From positions 52,375,751-52,439,750 of the forward strand of contig NC_134020.1 of assembly GCF_040712315.1 (NCBI RefSeq): a DNA stretch of 64,000 bases, written 5' to 3'. Source of the stretch: Castanea sativa (taxonomy: Eukaryota; Streptophyta; Magnoliopsida; Fagales; Fagaceae). A program made the position numbers and the translations under genes. How positions within the stretch are numbered: the first letter of the stretch is position 1; each line of letters starts with the position of its first letter. Positions 22,751-34,827 of the stretch are shown one piece after another. The notes beneath the pieces are model-generated. The model was not told the DNA's origin. It saw only the letters and a list, made by a program, of their open reading frames with translations, and did no database searches.

Positions 22751-25700
22751 GCTGTTTTGTTTTTGTTTTTTTCAGAATACTTAATTATATGGATTTTATT
22801 TGGTTACTGGGAAAATGTAGGAAAAGCATAAGAAAATGTAAGGACAATAAAAATTTTAAATTATCATGTTTGAACTTTGGAGCTATTGTGTTTCGAGTAA
22901 GACTGCCTGCTAATCACCTCTTCTAGTGTTAGCAGAGTCTTGTGCTTATTATCTCCTTTCAGTAAAGAACTAGGTGGTTTGGATATATTTACATTTATTT
23001 ATTTATTTTTGTTCAGTCAGTGTCACGGGTGGAATTAGGATAGTGTTTTACAACTCTTGGAGCCTGAAATAAATTCTTTGTTTGAGTTAATGTCACTATT
23101 TTTTTGCCAAGAAATTTTTGAAAAAGAAAGAAACAGTTTTGGCTTTTTGAAAGGAGAATAATTTAAAAGGCATGGGATTTGAAGTATTTTTTATTTCCCT
23201 TTATTTATTTTTTCTCTCAGCAACCAAACAAAGTGCAAACAGTTCTTCTCTCGATCACAGTAATATTGTTGATGGGAACTTGGGATATGACCAGGTTTGA
23301 ATAATTTAGCTTGACCTTTTTTTGGTTGAAAAGAATATTTTACTTGGTTCCTGCTTTTGTAACTGTTGGTATCAGTTTCTTGCTTGTCCTATTACAGCAA
23401 GCAGATGGGTCATTTTGTCACCATTTGCATTTTCTTGATAAAATATATTTAGGGAAAGACAGGGCAGTTTGAATATTGAATCGTTAGCTATCTCGTAATA
23501 GTCTGGTCATTTTGATTCTTTTTAATTATTATTTTCATTCTTCTTTTGTTTTTCCTATAATGTTCTGCAATTAAGCATAGATTATAGTAATTTGGCATCT
23601 TTTAATTGCTTAAATTGCATGCCAAATTTGGTTAACATGAATTTAAACTGGTATCTTGGTTTGGTGATTTGTTTCTGCTTTGTAGGGAAGAAAGAAGATT
23701 TGTGAGGGAGAGGATGTGAGTGTGGTATTGGAGAAAGAGATCCTTGACTTGGCAGAGAAACTAGAGAAGTTACAAAGGAGCTTAGGACTAAAGGATTTTG
23801 AAGTTAGGAACTGTAGTAATTTTGATAAACAAGCGACTCTTCTTCAGAGACGGCTAGAGAAGTTTGGAGTAACATCGGATGAGATATGTGTGAAGGAGAT
23901 ACAGGAGATGGCAGAAGCAAGCTTGTCAATTAAAACAAGTTGTAGAGTTGATGATAGCTTTGTTTCAAGTGGCAAAAGCAATGTAAGAATGATCTGTCTT
24001 TCACTAATTGGTGTCATCAATCCATATTTTGATACCCAATGATGCTATTCAATTATTATACCTCTATCTTTGACTTCTCAAAAAAGAAGCTGCTCTTAGT
24101 TTTGAATAAAATTTATAATGTTGTTGTGTTTTTGAAAGTGAAAGTTATCCTTAATTGAGCACTATAATTTTTATTAGACAAATTTCAGTGGAGTTTTTTG
24201 TGTTCTCGAGGCCATCATGTGATGGAATATTTAAGGTCAATTCACTGAGTTATTCTCTTTTTGTAAATTTTTTAAGCAACCATGCAAAGCATTTTCATTT
24301 TCAATTCGCATAATCTTCCTTTTGGTTAATATAATTAAGCAAAAGCATATAAAACAGAACTTTAAGCTCAATTAAGGGAAAGAGTGATTCTCAAACCCAA
24401 GTCTACTTTATTCTCATCATCATTATTATTTTTCTGAACTATTTTGAACATTGAATCCCATTTATTAATTGGTAATATTAATTTTCCAAGATTGTGCAGG
24501 TGGATATTCTAAGAAGGAAAATGGAGGGGTTGTCAAAGGGGATTTTGTTAAACAGAATGGAAGAGGAGTATAGATCAATGCTCTCTTCAGCAAACAGTTC
24601 TGCATCCTCATCCAAGCGTATTGAAATTCATAATTCATCTTCCTCCTCAATAAGACAACCTGATCAGGCACATTCTTCTTCTTTCTTTACTATGTTTCAT
24701 TTTTCATTGCTTAGTGAATAAATGATTTTATAAATAAAATTTGTTCTTTGATGTTTTATATATGTTTTATGAATATTTTAAATAACTTTGACATAAGTGG
24801 TTTGCATATTGGGTTGTCCTGCATAGCTTAAGCTTCCTCTAACAAGAACTGGTTCCATTCTAATCATTTGGATTTGTCATGTCTTTTCATTGTTACTCAA
24901 GTTGATACACTCTCTTAGGTTTACATTTCCCAATGAGCACATACGTCTTGTTGCTTTCTTCATTCAAGTTTTTATAGGGGCCTTTGGATGTTGATTAATG
25001 TCTACAAGTACTACTATACTAGGCATTTGCAACCTCAACTAATGCTACATGATATGATCACTCTCTTTTAATTGCATCAGACCTGCAATGCTCCATGCAT
25101 ATCTTTTAGTTAATTTTCATGGCAAACCTATAGGGAAGGAATTCCTTCTTAAAGTTGCAAATATTCTTCTACAGGATACAATGTCCCATGAAGACAGCAA
25201 GTGCTCAGGACGTTGTAAGGCTATAGTGCGAAGAATTGTAGAGCAAGTTCGAGTTGAGACAGAGCAATGGTCTCAGATGCAAGAGATGCTACGGCAAGTG
25301 AGGGTGGAGATGGAAGAATTGCAGGCTTCTCGAGACTTTTGGGAGGATCGAGCTTTGAATTCTGATCATCAAATTCAATCCCTACACTCTGCTGTAAGAT
25401 TTCATACAACAAACTTGATCCAATTTGTCCTATGTTTTGTCTCATTTTCAATCTCTATAAATCTTTATGCGGCAAAAGGCTCTTTTCTTTGTTTCTGTGG
25501 CCCAACAATGTAGTTCATTGGGAAAAATAACTTAAGATATCACTGCAGATAGCAAGTCATTCCTTATCACCAGATTAAAATAGTGTTTAAGATATCATGT
25601 TTCTCATCACCAGGTACAAGAATGGAGACAGAAGGCTCAATCATCTGAAAGCAAAGCAAACGAGCTACAAGCACAAATGTCTGTGCTCCATGGGGAACTT

Positions 25701-26027
25701 GAAAGGATGAGGAAGGAACAAAACTCAGTAGTTACAAGGACCAAAAGTTCACCAGGAATTACCCAGGATGCACAAAATGAGATGGAGAAACGAGTACTAG
25801 TTTGTCGCTTGAAGGAAAATCCTTTAACCAATGATAATGCCGGTAAGGGGGTCTTAAGGGATAGAAGAAGAAAAGTACACACATCAAGTCGTGGATTCAT
25901 GGCTCCAAAACGATCACCTTTTCGTGATATTGGCAACTCATCATTGTTGATGAGGCAAAATAGCAAAGCCATTTTCCCTCTGCATTCCCCCCTTGCTTCC
26001 AGTACAGAGAACTTTTTGAGAGAGTGA
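22222..26027 (+). CDS. plant coiled-coil protein of unknown function, 529 aa, five exons
   Basis: Proposed coding exons are 22222-22713, 23686-23982, 24500-24667, 25175-25393 and 25614-26027, all in phase 0, joining into one 529-residue frame. The N-terminus is basic and proline/arginine rich (ALRRAKWQYPPPAPTPRILH, then LPRRPRRR). Predicted coiled coils follow at roughly residues 118-165 (KWRFQAEMLRAECNLLRMER), 170-215 (VLEKEILDLAEKLEKLQRSL) and 335-430 (RRIVEQVRVETEQWSQMQEM and later). The C-terminus is basic and serine-rich (APKRSPFRDIGNSSLLMRQN). Similar plant proteins are usually annotated as myosin heavy chain-like or golgin-like without a known role, so no function is assigned. The start is the first ATG in the open frame. 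Intron 1 begins at a GTCAGT followed at once by a (CT)n run. Intron 3 appears to use a GC donor (CAG|GCACAT at 24668), because no GT donor keeps the frame. Confidence 0.8.
22718..22749. repeat. (CT)n microsatellite at the donor of intron 1
   Basis: About 15 CT repeats start four bases after the GTCAGT donor of the coiled-coil gene's first intron. Confidence 0.9.
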
Positions 26028-26690
26028 TTCTCAGTAACTAGCATTCAGCTAGGAGCTTCTCTTCTTGTCTAACTATATTAACAGTCTGCAATTTACATTA
26101 AAATAGTTAGCTTATAAGATTTTACTAGTAAACCCGAGATGATATCGTTTGCATGTAGTTTCTTCTTTGTTTGATTTTTTTTTTTGCCTTTTGCCTTCTG
26201 ATGATACCTACTGGCATAGTAACCTTTCAATGAGCCAAGACCAACAAGCAAAGCTATTCTAACAAAATTCATTAAATGTGTTTCACAAATACTTAAAATT
26301 TTGAAAATTTTGCTGCCATTGAAAATTTTCTATCTCAAAAAAGCATATGAATGCAATTAGTGAAGACAGTTGAAAGAAGAAAAACTATTACTAGTTTGGG
26401 TTCATATTCAAGATGTCGACTTTAAGCGAAAATGTACATGCATCCTTCCAAGTAGAGGTATAATAAATTGTTGCAACATAAGCATTTATTTACATCAAGC
26501 TATTACATGTAAACGATGCATGTGACCACCTTCACAATCTGCAAAAGTTGAACAAAGGACTACCAATTCATTGGCTAAATCTATGTTCTTCTATATTGAA
26601 ACAAGTGATGATGATAATCACTTGGTACCTGTTAACCTGACCCTTAGAGAAATTCAGGAATTTGGCCTCCTTCTGTCGATCCTTTTATGC
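26028..26690. other. 3' flank of the coiled-coil gene, no gene seen
   Basis: 3' UTR and AT-rich flank. No further coding signal. Confidence 0.4.
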
Positions 26691-26694
26691 CACT

Positions 26695-27042
26695 TTAACA
26701 ATTTAGTCCCTCAAACTATTAACTATTTTAAATTTATTCCTCAACTTCCATAATGAAGTGAATTTCATCATTAGATTTAATCTTCATTTAAATTTTCATA
26801 AAATTGACGAATGTTGCAAATGAATCCTACGTAATGTGAACAGTGTGAAAATCAAGTCAACTATTTTTAGAAAAAAAATCAATTCAACCATTAATATTTA
26901 TTAATATTGAATGGAGAGAAAATCCAATGATGATATTGACTTAATTTTAAAAGTTGAGAGACTAAATTGACATAATTAATAGTTGAAGGGCCAAATTAAA
27001 CTGTTATCCAATAATTTGGGGACTAAATTAGCAATTTAACTT
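26695..27042. mobile_element. degenerate DNA element with TTTAGTCCC ends
   Basis: Left AATTTAGTCCCTCAAACTAT and right AATAATTTGGGGACTAAATT are imperfect inverted ends. Further internal copies of TTTAGTCTCTCAAC-type phrases lie on the opposite strand. This phrase is common in plant genomes in non-autonomous transposons. No target duplication was resolved. Confidence 0.45.
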
Positions 27043-29273
27043 AAATTTTTTTAGTGTACCTAGCATTACTAGAAAAAAAAAAAAAAAAAAACCACAGCAA
27101 CATTTAAAATCTAACTTCTTTCGCAATTAGGTTGCATGATATGGTTGATACATGATAAAAGTGGTACCAGTGATGAGCATGTGAAAAAAAAAAGAGTAAC
27201 AATCATAAGTTTATAATGTATCATCTCAATAACTACTAAAAAAAATTGTGTACTAAGGATTAATATTATTAGTTAATTACAAATACCACCCCAACCAATA
27301 GGGGTATTTGTAGTACATACCCAAAATTTAAAATTTTATAATCAACATCCTAATTCAATGTTAATTTGTACTAATATTCACCCAACATCTAAATCAGTAT
27401 AGAAATTAATAGTTTATCGAGCAAGACTTAGTTTAGGTCTAGTGCATTCAATGAATTGGACTCGGTTAGATGATGATACGTGTCCAAAAGTAGACATATG
27501 TCATCATCTCAACGAGTTCAATATTACTGAATACTAAACTAAAGCTTGATCCCATCGAGCAAGCATCAACCCTAAACAATAAGAAAGAACAAAAGAAAGT
27601 GCACCATAAACTTAAACAATTTAAACATTATGGGTTAGGGATGACAAGATTTGACAAGATGATAGGGATGGGGATTGATTTTGTCCGGTGTCCCAATTAT
27701 TGGTTTAAAAAATATTTTTAAAATAATTTTATAGAAAAAATAAAAAAACTGATTTTGATAGTTTTTTTTTTATTTTTTTTATCATTTTTCAATAAAATAG
27801 TATCAAAATTAAATTAAAAAAAAAAAAAAAAAACCATTAACAAGCATGTTAAGTGGATCCTTATTTTTATACATATCCCAGTCTTTCATTTCTGGCTTCC
27901 AATACTCCCCCACTTTATAATTTCCACCTTTGCCTGCATCTCCGATCACTCCCAGCCGTGATATCACCAGAAATTCCATCCCGGGTAAGTTAATTTCCAT
28001 AGATGTTTGTTTTTCCGGGCATTCCGCGTGGGTTGTTGTTGGACAATGTGGTTATTTTTGTTGTGGTGTTGCTGGTGTATAAGATAGGGGGGAAACCTTG
28101 TTTTTAAAATATGCCTTGAACGTGTTTGTGAAAATGCCTGTGTGAAGAAGTTTAGCAAAAAAGCTTATAATATGCTTGTGTATGCGAGGTTTTAGACGAG
28201 TATAACACAAACACTAAGTAAGTTTCATAGTTAGATATACAACACCACGGTATATGGATATTTAAGCCTTCTAAGGATAGCTAAGTAGCTAGCTTTAGAG
28301 GCTGTCAAATGGGCTGTGCCTTTACACTCTTCTCTCAACTGAGGAACATCTTATTCTAGAAGCAAGACTCACATTTAGCATCTATAAACAATCAGTCATT
28401 AACAAATAATAAGGTAGTTTAGCGTTTGAGAGAGAAAGAAATGCAACAAGCAGTAAGAGCTATAACCTTTGATTTCCCTATTAGACTGTCAATATTGAGC
28501 CTTTAAGTATTGGGATAGGCTCAACTTTGTTTGCAATCACCCACACAGAGATAATACTGACCTGGGCTAGTTGGCAATTTTTTGACTACTAGGACAAGAT
28601 AGCTCTCAACTTATATAACTAGGCACACCATGGGATTATGTTCAAGACTTTTGAGCCCTAAATTTTTATTTCCATTTAACAGCAGACCAAGAAAATGCTG
28701 CTCTCAGATGATCTCATGGCCTTTTTTAGTTTGATAAGCATTATATAAAATAAGTCATTTGTATAGGAAACGGTTGCAGAAGACCATTAAAAAAAGGCTA
28801 AATGAGTTCATTTGATTGTAATCGCAAATGAATTAACCTTAGTTTTTATTGTCAATGTCTTAACTCAGAATCAACCGTATCTGTTTCTAAAACCTTTGCA
28901 AACTATTTCATTTGAGGTTCTCTCGCTCTCTCTCTCTCTCTCCCTTGGGTGGGTCGGGCCACCGCGGGGGCAGGGGGGAGTGTGTTTCTTAGGTCTGGAG
29001 TTTTAGCACCTCTTTTCCCCCTTTTTTTTTGTTTTGGGGGGAGGGGGGGCACTGTCTTTTAAAATGATTTTTGATTTAACATTCAAAATGGCCTAAATTG
29101 ATTTATAACATGGTTTTATGTGATTGAGATGTTTAATCTACGGCTAGCTAGTTAATTAAGAGCTAGTTGTGTATATAAATGAATATGGGGCTCATCAATG
29201 GCAGCCCCTAATTAAACTAACATTGAGATATCAGTTGTTCTAATAATTACTTTTGCTTATAAAATTGATAGGT
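27043..29273. other. intergenic, no gene seen
   Basis: Contains A-runs (27072-27090, 27818-27833), a (CT)n tract at 28918-28942 and an unusual G-rich patch (28950-29050). The minus-strand frames at 27809-28158 show no recognisable domain. Confidence 0.4.
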
Positions 29274-31934
29274 ATGCCTCCAAAACTGAAAACATCATCT
29301 CTTCACTCACAGTTGACAGTGGCTCTCTCACTAATGCCCTCACACAGATCTCGTCATTTTCTCTCTCCGTATTCTATTTTATTCAAGCCAAACCTTACCA
29401 CCTACCTTCAAACCATTATTCACCGTTTCTTTTCTGACCAATCATGGCTCTCTGTTCCTGGTAACCCCCTCATCAAGTGGCCCTCACAGTCCCACCACCC
29501 ACACTGCTCTCCATCACACCCAATCCCCAATCCTATTTTTAACCATAACCCTGACCCCAAATTTTCACAAAATGACTTCTCCACCATTTCTAACCTCTTT
29601 ACTGATCCCAATGTCTCTCCTGGTCCAGCCTTTGAAGCTGCCTTGGACCAGACCGAGGTTGAACCAGACCCAATTCTGTTACAGGCATTGTTTGACCGTT
29701 TTGATTCGTCTCCCAAGTTACTGCACACTCTTTTTGTTTGGGCCGAGAAGCAGCCTGGGTTTCAATCTCCTGCAATGCTCTTCAACTCAATGATCAATGT
29801 GCTTGCAAAATCCAAGAAGTTTGATTCCGTGTGGTCACTGGTTCTTGATCGGGCTGCTTTGGTTTCAGGTGACACATTTGCTATCATCATCAGACGATAT
29901 GCTCGTACAGGTATATATATCTACTTTACTGCAAATGTTAAAAGATTGAACTTGCTATTGATTTGGCTTGGTTGATTTATTTTAATTGGTCATGTAATTT
30001 TAGCTAAACATTGCATTTTATAGAATCAACCCTTTGTATTGTATCTGATCAATTGTGGATATGCAATTTTTCACGTTCTTTAACCTATTTTTGATATGAT
30101 GGTACGTACGTTTGATCTATTTATGAAATGGTATGTAACTTTGTATAGGTATGCCTCAGTCTAAAGAAGCATGGACACTCCAAACCCTCTTGAACATGCT
30201 GAGGACACTCTTGCATGCATGTCCTTAGTGTGTTAGGAGGATTTAAAAAAAAAAAAAAAATCCTCTGATTTTTAGAACGTTTTTTAAATATTCTGATAGT
30301 TGTTATTTTTTTAAGTTTAAAATAAAGACAAAAATTATGCCTAAAAATAAATGAAATATACCTAAACATATTTATTAACTAATTAATTAATTATCTTATC
30401 CTCATTGGGTCGTGTCCTAATTTTTCAAGAATTGCAGTGATGCTATGTCTTGTATTGTGTTGTGCCCACATTTATGCTTTTTTTAGGACTCAATTTGCTA
30501 TTTGCACATATGACTTCACAAGTAATATAAATAAGGACACCAAATATTGCATTAAATTTGAGTTGAAATTTTTGAATTTTTGGGTTATTTGCATGGGGAT
30601 ATTGATTCTGCATTTAAGAAAGGCTTTTATTGGTGACATTTGGTATATGAATTGAAATTGTAGCTGTTAGATTTGTGATCCTAATGTTATGGTAAACTTT
30701 TGTAGGTATGACCCAACCTGCAATACGGACATTTGAATTTGCATGTAATTTAGATCCAATTCGTGAATCACATTCAGAGATGAGCTTGTTTGAGATTTTG
30801 TTGGATTCCCTTTGTAAGGAAGGACATGTAAAGGCAGCTTCGGAATATTTAGATCAGAAAAGGAAGTTAGAACCAAGTTGGGTTCCATCGGTAAGGGTTT
30901 ATAATATATTGTTGAACGGATGGTTTCGATCGAGGAAGCTTAAACAAGCAGAGAAGCTTTGGGAGGAGATGAAAATGGATGATGTGAAACCAAGTGTTGT
31001 GACATATGGTACTCTTGTAGAAGGGTACTGTCGGATGCGTTATGCTGAAAGGGCAATTAAATTGGTGCATGAGATGAGGAAAGAAGGAATTGAGCCAAAT
31101 GCAATTGTGTATAATCCAATAATTGATGCATTAGGGGAAGCTCAAAGGTTTAAGGAGGCAATGCGTATGTTGGAGCGGTTTTTGGTTCTAGAATCAGGCC
31201 CCACTATCTCGACATACAATTCTCTGGTAAAGGGTTTTTGCAAGGGAGGAGATCTTGCAGGCGCCAGTAAGATCCTTAAGATGATGATAGGTAGGGGCTT
31301 TGTCCCGACTCCTACAACCTATAACTATTTCTTTAGGTACTTTTCTAAACATGCGAAGATTGAGGAAGGGATGAACCTTTACACCAAGATGATTGAATCT
31401 GGGTACACACCAGACCGACTTACTTACCATCTTTTGTTGAAAATGTTATGTGAGGAGGAGAGACTGGACTTGGCTGTTCAGGTTAGCAAGGAAATGAGAG
31501 CTAGGGGATGTGATATGGACCTAGCTACAAGTACTATGTTGGTTCATTTGCTTTGTAAAATGCGTAGTTTTGAAGAGGCTTTTACAGAATTTGAGGACAT
31601 GATTCGGAGAGGCATAGTTCCTCAGTATCTTACCTTTCAGAGAATGAATGATGCATTAAAGAAAGAAGGAATGATTGAAATGGCACAGAAACTACGGGGC
31701 ATGATGTCTTCTGTACCTCATTCAATGAAGTTGCCGAATACATATAGCAGAGATGGAGATGCATCACGTGCAAGGAGAACATCTATAATGCGAAAAGCTG
31801 AGGCAATGTCTGATTTGTTAAAGACTTGTAAAGATCCAAGGGAACTTGTCAAGTGTCGTAATTCATCTGAAAATGTTGTATCAAGTGCAAACCTGTTGAT
31901 AGAGGATATTAAGAAAAAGGCTGACAAGACATGA
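29274..31934 (+). CDS. pentatricopeptide repeat protein, mitochondrial type (about 621 aa, two exons)
   Basis: Exon 1 is 29274-29910 and exon 2 is 30706-31934, with a phase-1 GT-AG intron of 795 bp. The junction reads YARTG|MTQPAIRTFEFA. The N-terminus is Arg/Ser/Phe-rich without acidic residues (SHRSRHFLSPYSILFKPNLT), as expected for a mitochondrial presequence. From about residue 160 there are P-class PPR repeats of 35 residues, for example VRVYNILLNGWFRSRKLKQA, VVTYGTLVEGYCRMRYAERA, STYNSLVKGFCKGGDLAGAS and LTYHLLLKMLCEEERLDLAV. There are about nine or ten repeats and no E, DYW or SMR domain. PPR proteins bind organellar RNA sequence-specifically. Order and wording resemble Arabidopsis At5g11310 (SOAR1, linked to ABA signalling), recalled from memory and not checked. 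The start could also be the downstream ATG at 29334. Confidence 0.9.
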
Positions 31935-32183
31935 ATCTACAACTACTTAAACATAAAAGCTAGTATGAGTAAACTCGTGAATTACACATGCAGTGAGATG
32001 AGTTTATATTTTTACTTGGTATAACTAATTGGAGATCTTTTGTGGATAAATGAGAGAGTGAAATTGGGATGCCAAAAAAGAGAAGAGGAAGGTCTCCCAA
32101 CATGCTTTTTTTTCACCAAAAAAAAAAAACCTATTCTGTGGCATTTGGAGATTGAATTTCAAGTATACAAATTTCTTCCCCCC

Positions 32184-32220
<37 letters not shown>

Positions 32221-32319
32221 GAAGAAATTTATTTCCCGTCTCTATAAGTTGTCCAAACTTGAGATTTATGTTTCTTCAAATGGACCAAACCCACTGATTT
32301 ATGTGACCCCTCTTTTTGT
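31935..32319. other. 3' flank of the PPR gene with a long A-run
   Basis: 3' UTR-type sequence. An A-run of about 30 bases sits at 32185-32214. No gene. Confidence 0.4.
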
Positions 32320-32712
32320 AACTTGGGTAGCACTTGGTTCTCAAGGTCATTGGGGATAACTCCTAGTTCTATGTCTAAACTTTGGGTCCTTGAGGATGGA
32401 CTTACCATAGCTCAACAACTTGAATATTCATCCATTGTTATGCAGGTAGATGTTGAACTAATAGTACATTTGCTCAAAAGCATTTATATTAACAATTCTA
32501 TGATGGAACCTTCTTCTCACTGATTGCAAGAGTCTCTAGAGGCTTTTGAGGACTTATCTCAACTCAGCTATTAAGCCTATCTTTCGGGAAGTCAATCAAT
32601 ATGTGGACTCTTTAGCGAAACTCGATGCTACACAATCTGCTAACTATATTGTATTTGATAACTCATCGTCTTTGGTGGAGTCTCTACTAGCTTTTAATAC
32701 AATAGTGTTTTT
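32320..32712 (+). pseudogene. LINE RNase H domain remnant
   Basis: Two adjoining frames together give SKLWVLEDGLTIAQQLEYSS, IVMQVDVELIVHLLKS and then, after a frameshift and stop near 32520, AIKPIFREVNQYVDSLAKLD. This is the order of motifs of the RNase H-like domain at the end of plant non-LTR retrotransposons (KLWALRDGL, DAE, FREANRCADALAK). It is broken and incomplete. Confidence 0.75.
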
Positions 32713-32853
32713 TTATTTTATTTTTTTAACAATAGTGCTAGTATTTTGTAACAAAATGATTTAACATATTTCTTTCGGTACCAAAAATAGAAATAAAAAA
32801 CTGTTGTTGCATTTAAAAGGTTGATTTAACCTCAAATTCCGGTAACAATTATC

Positions 32854-33369
32854 ACTCTCGAATACACAATTAAGGATAACAATCAATTATCACTCCCAAA
32901 TACACAATTAAGGAGTTATTTGTTAGAGACTGTTTTAAATTTATTAAGAGGAATTTGAAAAAAAAAAACATTTTTGAATGAAAATTGAGGAGCTTATTGT
33001 TCAGTTTTAGAATTTAGAAAATTATATTATAAATCGACTAAAATTATTAAAGTATTATTATTAATATTATTTTATGTAATTTATCCAAACGAATACTTTT
33101 ATTTATGTATTACTCTCGAATACACAAATTAAGGATAACAATCAATTATCACTCCCAAATGCACAATTAAGGAGTTATTTGTTAGAGACTATTTTAAATT
33201 TATTAAGAGGAATTTGAAAAAAAAAAAAACATTTTTGAATGAAAATTGAGGAGTTTATTGTTCAGTTTTAGAATTTAGAAAATTATATTATAAATCGACT
33301 AAAATTATTAAGGTATTATTATTAATATTATATTTTGTATCCAAACAAGTACTTTTATTTATAGGTGTT
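32854..33369. repeat. 258-bp tandem duplication, two highly similar copies
   Basis: Copy 1 (32854-33111) and copy 2 (33112-33369) share the whole length, starting ACTCTCGAATACACAA and containing GGAGTTATTTGTTAGAGACT and TATTATAAATCGACTAAAAT. There are only scattered differences and small indels. The high identity means a recent duplication. Confidence 0.85.
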
Positions 33370-33654
33370 AGGGCACACATTAACAAACCTATTTTTAGAA
33401 GATTTTTATTAAAAATTAAAAAAATTGTCAAAATTTTTTCAATTTTCGATAATTTTTTTTTTTCAAAATTAGTTTACTATTTTGTGCCTTAAATTACACA
33501 TTAATAAAATCTTTTATTTATTTATTTTTAAGAAAAAACACAATAGGTAAGGACTGTACCAAACCTGATTCGCCACGTGGTCGAATCTGATTGGCCAACT
33601 TAATTCTGCATTGACAGCCGATAAAAACGGCCCTGAATAGTTGAGCAACTCAGA

Positions 33655-33798
33655 CTCAGCCCACAAACGTTGAAGCGCAACAGGTTTCAGATCGAAATCT
33701 AGTCACGGTGAGTTCATTTTTCATCCTGGGATTTCGATTCTCAAACTCTGTCTTTCATTTTCTCTCTCTGTGTTTTCTCTGTTTAAATAAAAGCTCCC

Positions 33799-33830
<32 letters not shown>

Positions 33831-34794
33831 CTGGGGTTTGATTAGGCACTGGGTTTACTTAATTTTTTATGGGTTGCCAGCAATTTTTGTTTTTGATTGC
33901 TTATATGCATTCAAGTGGTTATGGTGTGAGTTGAAATGGGTTTTATTTGAATTTATTGTATTGTGCTTTATTCGGGTAAATAACTATCTGTTTGGTTGCT
34001 AAGAAAATGTGAGCAAAGAGAGGAAATTGGATTTGGGTTTTTACTAGAAAATTTCCAGATGGGTTAGATTTATTTTGTCATATTTTGTTTTCTAGTAGCT
34101 TATTGGTTATAAATGGATGGCACTTGTTTTTGTATAATTTGTCTGGAGTTCTGATTAGAGAGCAATAGTAAAGTTCCTTTTTTTTTTTTGGGGGGGGGGG
34201 GGGGGGAGTAATTTTGTTGTCTGTGACAAATATATTGTTTACCACAATAAGTTGAAAAGCATTAATGTAATAATCTCTGGTTATTCTTCCTCTGTTCTTG
34301 GGGGTTTTGTTGAAATGTTAGTCATGCTATGTTGATTGATGCTATTAGTATTGGAGTATCTAATTTTAGACATGGGGATAGATAAGACATGGTATTCCTG
34401 GAGATAGAAGGTGAACTCTTATGAAGCTGGAGAAGGAACCTAGGTAGAGATGAATTTAGTAAAGAGAGAATAAAAATTAGGGGGTGGGAAGTTTGTGAAG
34501 ACGGTTTAAAATATTTCAATATTGTGAACTTCTGGATCACTGCTTTTTGGAGAAAAGTTCTTATATGTTCTACAGAAACCAATTTAAAAAGATGTATGTG
34601 TGAAGCTGGCAATACAACATGAAATGATGACTTTGTGACATAAACACCTTTACCATCTCTAGGTCAACTGTTTGCTGCAAAATCATGTCCTCCGTGATTT
34701 CCTTGACTCCTTGTGTATGTTATTAGATGTGCCTCTTTTTATAACTATTTTCTATTTAACTATACTGCATGTACTTGCTTCTGTCCTTGACATG

Positions 34795-34827
<33 letters not shown>

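Noticed and set aside
27809..28158. Minus-strand frames near 28 kb
   Set aside because: Considered as a retroelement or gene exon, but no domain and no continuation in neighbouring frames could be identified.
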